DNA from: Amoebophrya sp. AT5.2
Taxonomy: Eukaryota; Sar; Dinophyceae; Syndiniales; Amoebophryaceae
Direction: 5' to 3'
Assembly (NCBI GenBank): GCA_005223375.1
Contig: RXOD01006497.1
Span: 1-10,172, forward strand
Length of the DNA: 10,172 nt
The notes beneath the pieces were generated by a model that saw only the letters and a program-made list of their open reading frames with translations, did no database searches and was not told where the DNA came from. Below are positions 7,001 to 10,172 of the stretch, piece after piece (position 1 is the stretch's first letter; each line of letters begins with the position of its first letter). Both the position numbers and the translations under genes were made by a program.

Positions 7001-10000
7001 CGTCGGCCGCTTTTTATTTTTCTTCTTCTTCTTCTGTGCCTTCTTCCCGTCCGCAGTCGGGGGCGGTGCCGCTCTCTGCCGTTTGAGGTACTCGTCCTCC
7101 TCTTCGTGGTCCGACAGAGCCTCGGGGTCCGACTCCGAGTCGTGCCCGGTCTTGCTCTGACCCTTCACAAGCTCGTTTTTGAAGCTCCCGAAATCGAAGT
7201 TGGCCTTTTGCTGCTCGCGCTGCAGCATAACTCGCTTGTTCGCGGACAGGGGCCGCGGATTGTCATCTCCCTCGGCAGCCTCCTTTTCATCTTCGTCCTC
7301 AACCTCATGCTCATCTTCCTCGTCTGCCGTCAGCACCAGCGAGGCCTCTCCAGCTTGTGGCAGTTTCTGCTCTTCATCCGCACCCTGCGGCGCTGGCTTT
7401 CCAGCTGGCTTTCCAGCTGCGCTCGTTTTCAGCTTTCCCGACATTTTTTTGGACGACGACGGCGTCGTTGGCAGAGCTTTTGTTCTCGCAGCTGCATCAT
7501 CGTCTGCAGCTGATGCAGATGCGTCCCCAACGCCCGCGTCCGCGACGCCCTCCGCCTCGCTCGCACTCGCTGCGGCCGCACCGCGCCGCGGCGGGATCCT
7601 CGTGAGAAACTGCAGCGCCAGTTCGACCCCCATCCGTAGGTAATCCCCCGCCCCGAAGTGCACATTCGTCCGCAGGAAGTCCGGTTCCCCCTGCTCCGGT
7701 CGCTTCACGCCGCCGCCCAGGCTCGCCTCCACCGTATAGGAAAGCACCTCCATCTCGGTCGCGGCCGTGACGCGGGCGGTCTGGTCTTTGCACGCCGGCA
7801 TTGCGAAATTCGAGGAGGTCAAAGAGAACGTGTTCGAGACCCGTCTTAGTGCGAACGGTAGCAATCGAGGATCCCGCAGCGTGCCGGTGCCCATTTCGGG
7901 CGTCGAGCAGCCGTAGGTGAACCAGTTGAATTTCCGGCTGTGGCCGTGCAAATCCACGAAGCAGGCGACGTGTCCAAGGTCGCAAAGCCGTCGCAAAAGT
8001 CGTTTCGTGTAGTAGATGGTGGGGTGCAGCACTTTCGATTCCTGGCGCCAGCGGCGATTCAGGTCGCAACCGACGAGCGAGGTGCGGTAGTTGCCACAGA
8101 CGACGCCATCTGGATTCAGCATCGGAACGCACTTGAAAATGAAGTTACGACGCAGCTCAGCAGCGCGCTTGTCCTGGTGAAGAAGTTTGCGCACATTTTT
8201 AGAAAGGGTGGAAACATCAAATTTAAAATTTTGACTTCGGGTTCCAATGCAATTTGTTCGTCCGAATCTGCGTAGTGGCGCGGGCTGCTCCTGCTGCAGG
8301 AGCAGCTTTACAACCACAAGAACATCAAAAGGAGTACTGTAGGATGCGTCAGGAATTTCAGCAGCCCTTCCATGATGAAGCTCGCGGGCGTTTCCCCCGG
8401 GTGCACTCTTGCCGTGATGAAGATGATGGACTTTCCCTTCGACGCTCTTTTTCGGTCCGTCACCGTCACTATGTCCACCCAGTTCTGGGCCAGTGTCCGA
8501 CACAGCATCGTCGCGTAGCTGTACTCTTTGTCGAGCGCTTCCACGACCCGCTGCAGCCTCGTGAAGGTGTACGGGTATGAGTACGCGAAGTAGACCACGT
8601 CGTTGTCGTGTTCGAACGTGTACCGAAAGTTCAGCCTCTGCAGCACGCGACTTTCCGCGCCGGACGCGCCGCTCGCGTCCGTGGCGGCGCCGCCGTCGGG
8701 GTCGGAGTTCATGCCGAAAGCGTTCGCAGGACCAGCGGCCCCGCTATTTTGGACCAGGTTCACCATCCGCCCGGCCGCCGTGTTGTTGATCCAGTAGGTT
8801 CCGGTCTCGAAATTGGATTCCGGAGTGGAGTACTTCCACAGCACGTCGTCGGAGAGCTGATCCGCACCGAGGAAGTCGCCGGTCTTCAGTCCGTGGAGCT
8901 TGTGGCGCAGCTGGCGCTTGGTCAGGTGGGAGCACTCGTAGGTCACGTTGGTGCCGCAGCGCTGCCAACCGGCGAGAGGGAGGCCCTTCGGACCGGAAGG
9001 GGTTGGTGCGGTTGTACTGGAATTCCGTCGACCAGTGGCATTCGCGCTCGCAGCTCGTGGAGGCGACGAAGAATCCCCCGCCCCCCCGCCAGCGCCGCCG
9101 CCACTCGCGCGTCCCTCCGGTATCGGTGCGCCCCCTGCCAGCATTTCCTTCACCAGTTCGTCCGTGCTCTGCGTGGTCCCTTCGTCTCGTCTCCGGAAAG
9201 ATCCGCGCCGCCTTCTGTCGAGGACCTTCTGCCGCGCGACGCCCGAAGCGTGCGAAAGCGCGGTGGTCCACACCGACCCACTCGACTTCCGGAAGTTGCG
9301 ATGCCAGCCCGCGCTTGCGGCGCGCCCGTTGGTAGCTGCAGTAGAGGCAGATGAACCGCCAAGGGTTTCCAAAATCCCCATGCGCGCGCTTTCTTCGCGT
9401 TGTCGGATCTCATTCTGCCGTTTGCGCATCTCTGCCGCCTTTTGGCTGTAGCACAGCGGCTTCAAACCGTTGTGGTACAGCGATTGCGCCTTCCCGCAGT
9501 TCACAATGGAAAAGTCCACCGTCTCGCCCTTCAGCGCATTGCGCACCGCGAAAAAGTACCACTGGGTGTTCCCGTTCGAGTTTGTGTCTTCGTCCAGGAC
9601 GAGCTCGTACTTGGGGATCTGCTTCTCCGTCGACCCTATGTTTTTCGGACCGGGCGAAAACGCTCTCTTGCTGGTGTTTTCCGGCTGCAGCACGAGCATG
9701 GCGGCGGCTAAGTTCCCCGACTCGAAGTGCGAATCGAAGGCCAGCAGGTGCTCGATGTCGCTCGCGCTCATCCGCCGCCGCCGGTTGGTGCTCGCGTTCA
9801 AGTGTTCGTAGTTCCCGCGGGACGGAGACTGCTGCTGCAGGTTTGCCGCTTGTTCGCCGCGAAGCTTCTGGTCCCTCACGTAGATGTCCTCGCTCGTCAA
9901 AACCCTTCGCCGCGGAGAGCACGGCGGTGGCTCGATGCCCGAATCCTTCCCCTGCGCAGCTTGCGCGAGCTGTACCACCGGATCTGCGGGCTCCTGCATC

Positions 10001-10172
10001 CCATCCGAAACCAGAACCTCCGACTCCGAGCCGGACGAGGTCGTCGGGAGCTTGTCCAGGATGACCAGCTTCCCATCGCCCCCAGCACCCGCCTCTGTCT
10101 CCGACGACGAAAACCCGCCTGCCGACGACGAGCCCCCCGCCCCCCCTTCAGCCCCCGACAAGGCCGCCTCGT
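1073..10172 (-). CDS. Cytosolic carboxypeptidase (CCP/AGBL-type, M14 family), giant tail, 5' partial; join(8338..10172, 1073..8173)
   Basis: Predicted zinc metallocarboxypeptidase; family members remove glutamates from tubulin and other acidic C-termini, at microtubules, cilia or in the cytosol. Seen: CCP N-terminal domain pieces at residues 144-240 (SGN, YELVLD, WYFFAV, LCYSQ), 396-412 (GWQRCGTNVTYECSH) and 512-540 (YTFEHDNDVVYFAYSYPYTF). The peptidase domain runs from about 540 to 800, with HPGE (H587 and E590, zinc ligands), NPDGV 628-632, DLNRRW 645-650, DLHGHS (H684, third zinc ligand) and catalytic E757 in YTVEAS. All expected active-site residues are present, so it is probably active. 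HPTIYYTK after DLNRRW resembles the CCP1/CCP4/CCP6 branch more than CCP5, but I do not assign an orthologue. At least 2,974 residues against roughly 500-1,200 in usual family members; the excess is the C-terminal tail. The frame stays open to the window edge. The codon at 10161 is TTG, an unlikely start; the first visible ATG is 9999-9997, and the true start may lie outside. The domain boundary and enzyme class are firm; substrate is inferred. Confidence 0.9.
1703..1798 (-). repeat. Paired SPIG motifs in the C-terminal tail
   Basis: EASPIGLASS begins at residue 2734 and AESPIGFPFGG at residue 2759, placing the two SPIG cores 25 residues apart around a basic-hydrophobic linker (SLKKFGG). The DNA of the two cores differs at synonymous positions, so the similarity is held at the protein level rather than being a fresh duplication. 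Function unknown. Confidence 0.55.
7007..7045 (-). other. Poly-lysine block, possible nuclear or microtubule-binding signal (residues 985-997)
   Basis: The sequence KKAQKKKKKNKKR is followed by PTTPTVKSR. It fits a basic nuclear localisation signal pattern and equally an electrostatic site for the acidic surface of microtubules. CCP enzymes elsewhere are found in both compartments, so the sequence alone does not choose. Confidence 0.6.
7262..7327 (-). other. Acidic block in the tail (residues 891-912)
   Basis: Twenty-two residues, starting ADEEDEHEVEDEDEK, are almost all Asp/Glu, just after the catalytic domain and before RPLSANKR. Such blocks often bind basic partners or fold back on basic regions. 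Here it precedes the poly-Lys block by about 70 residues, so an intramolecular contact is possible but unproven. Confidence 0.8.
7392..7415. repeat. 12-bp tandem duplication (GCTGGCTTTCCA x2)
   Basis: Two perfect, adjacent 12-bp copies, with a further GCTG following, encode a GKPAGKPA stretch in the tail. The unit is a multiple of three, so the frame is kept. Typical of replication slippage in low-complexity coding sequence. Confidence 0.9.
8213..8329. repeat. 9-nt direct repeat pair (AACATCAAA) inside the intron
   Basis: AACATCAAA at 8213-8221 and 8321-8329 (TTTGATGTT on the gene strand), starts 108 nt apart, both within the intron. The hairpin at 8284-8306 lies between them. Flanking bases differ, so the match is exactly 9 nt. 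It could be a target-site duplication or chance; a 9-mer match in a short intron is only mildly unexpected. Confidence 0.6.
8284..8306. repeat. Perfect 10-nt inverted repeat with 3-nt loop inside the intron
   Basis: GCTGCTCCTG (8284-8293), CTG loop, CAGGAGCAGC (8297-8306): a perfect hairpin about 30 nt from the donor side of the intron. It lies between the two copies of the intron's 9-nt direct repeat. It may fold in the pre-mRNA or mark a terminal or internal inverted repeat of an inserted element; neither is shown. Confidence 0.75.

Larger units (their letters stand above)
1073..7600 (-). other. Low-complexity C-terminal tail of the carboxypeptidase (about residues 801-2974)
   Basis: After the peptidase domain ends near FLTRIPPRRG, the same frame continues for about 2,170 codons with no stop. 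It is dominated by Ser, Ala, Gly, Pro, Thr, Glu and Lys, with no domain that I recognise and no obvious membrane segment. Seen in order: acidic block 891-912 (7262-7327), poly-Lys block 985-997 (7007-7045), Ser runs near 5340 and 5290, several less degenerate islands (for example near 5351-5430, 2700-2790, 2150-2270 and 1430-1780), and a basic Ser/Gly/Lys C-terminus ending in five lysines. Likely mostly disordered and a candidate for phosphorylation and binding motifs. The long open frame, with third positions that look GC-biased, argues that it is translated. In-frame introns hidden in it cannot be excluded without transcripts. Confidence 0.8.
8174..8337 (-). other. Spliceosomal intron inside the peptidase domain (164 nt, phase 0)
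   Basis: Exon 1 reads through HPGE to FLTHPT, then would run into hydrophobic residues and a TAA at 8310-8308. The rest of the M14 domain resumes in another frame at DKRAAELRRNFIFK. Removing 8337-8174 (GTACTC donor, CTTCTTCACCAG acceptor with a pyrimidine-rich stretch before it) joins ACA to GAC in phase 0. This gives FLTHPTDKRAAELRRN, with nearly the spacing seen in CCPs between the HPGE helix and the NPDGV strand. The donor is weak away from GT. CAG occurs both at the 5' junction (ACAG at 8340-8337) and at the acceptor (CCAG). Retention would truncate the enzyme just after HPGE. No other intron is needed to explain the peptidase domain. Boundaries are inferred from protein homology and splice consensus, not transcripts. 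Confidence 0.82.

Noticed and set aside
8306..8311. GTAAAG as the intron donor
   Set aside because: It is a better donor hexamer, but its phase does not fit the CAG/GAC acceptor. It would also add about eight hydrophobic residues at a place where CCPs have none.
8213..8329. Excision between the two 9-nt direct repeats as the real intron
   Set aside because: That would remove 108 nt, a multiple of three, leaving exon 1 in its own frame. It would not enter the frame that encodes DKRAAELRRNFIFK. The 164-nt GT-AG intron does.
8174..8337. Frameshift or pseudogene instead of an intron
   Set aside because: A plain frameshift would leave 36 or more residues with no CCP similarity. Clean GT-AG boundaries restore the exact family spacing, and the active site is intact.
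8174..8503. Starting a separate large protein at the ATG at 8503
   Set aside because: That ATG is out of frame with the CCP exon 1 and its first 110 residues have no CCP similarity. The homologous sequence begins exactly after the predicted acceptor at 8173, so one spliced gene explains both halves.
10159..10161. TTG at 10161 as the start codon
   Set aside because: TTG starts are not expected in a eukaryotic nuclear gene, and the frame is still open at the window edge (EAA before it). The gene is treated as 5' partial.

Overview
The window looks like nuclear DNA of a protist. It holds one very large gene read on the minus strand, plus about 1 kb of AT-richer sequence downstream of it. Signs of a eukaryote are the gene family (cytosolic carboxypeptidases of peptidase family M14, which act on tubulin tails), a GT-AG intron that must be removed to restore the catalytic domain, a tail of about 2,170 residues rich in Ser, Ala, Gly, Pro and Thr, and the absence of bacterial-style gene packing. 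GC-rich coding sequence beside AT-richer flanks, huge low-complexity extensions and an intron bounded by a short direct repeat would fit an alveolate such as a dinoflagellate relative (for example Amoebophrya-like). That placement is inference only; no marker in the window fixes the taxon.

Layout, read in the direction of the gene from right to left. Exon 1 runs from the window edge at 10172 to 8338. It carries a low-complexity N-terminus, the CCP N-terminal beta domain broken by two inserts, and the first zinc-binding motif HPGE. An intron of 164 nt occupies 8337-8174. Exon 2, 8173-1073, completes the peptidase domain by about 7600: NPDGV, DLNRRW, the third zinc ligand in DLHGHS and the catalytic Glu in YTVEAS. 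It then continues without a stop for about 6.5 kb into a probably disordered tail. The tail has an acidic block, a poly-lysine block, many RP-x-S/T and S-P-x-K motifs, and a basic C-terminus ending in five lysines. The 5' end of the gene lies outside the window.

Downstream of the stop, 1072-1 is AT-richer. It contains a convincing-looking small reading frame on the same strand (ATG at 479, stop at 204; frame open from 551) whose product I do not recognise. It is followed by an ATTAAA and GT-rich arrangement that could be its poly(A) signal. Between it and the big gene lies a stop-poor stretch that may be non-coding, decayed, or part of an intron-containing neighbour.

Functionally the window is about one enzyme: a predicted metallocarboxypeptidase that trims glutamates from tubulin or other acidic C-termini, carrying a tail that could tether or regulate it. 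No RNA genes, CRISPR arrays or recognisable transposons were seen. Protein residue numbers count the codon at 10161 as residue 1; three further codons are visible before the edge.
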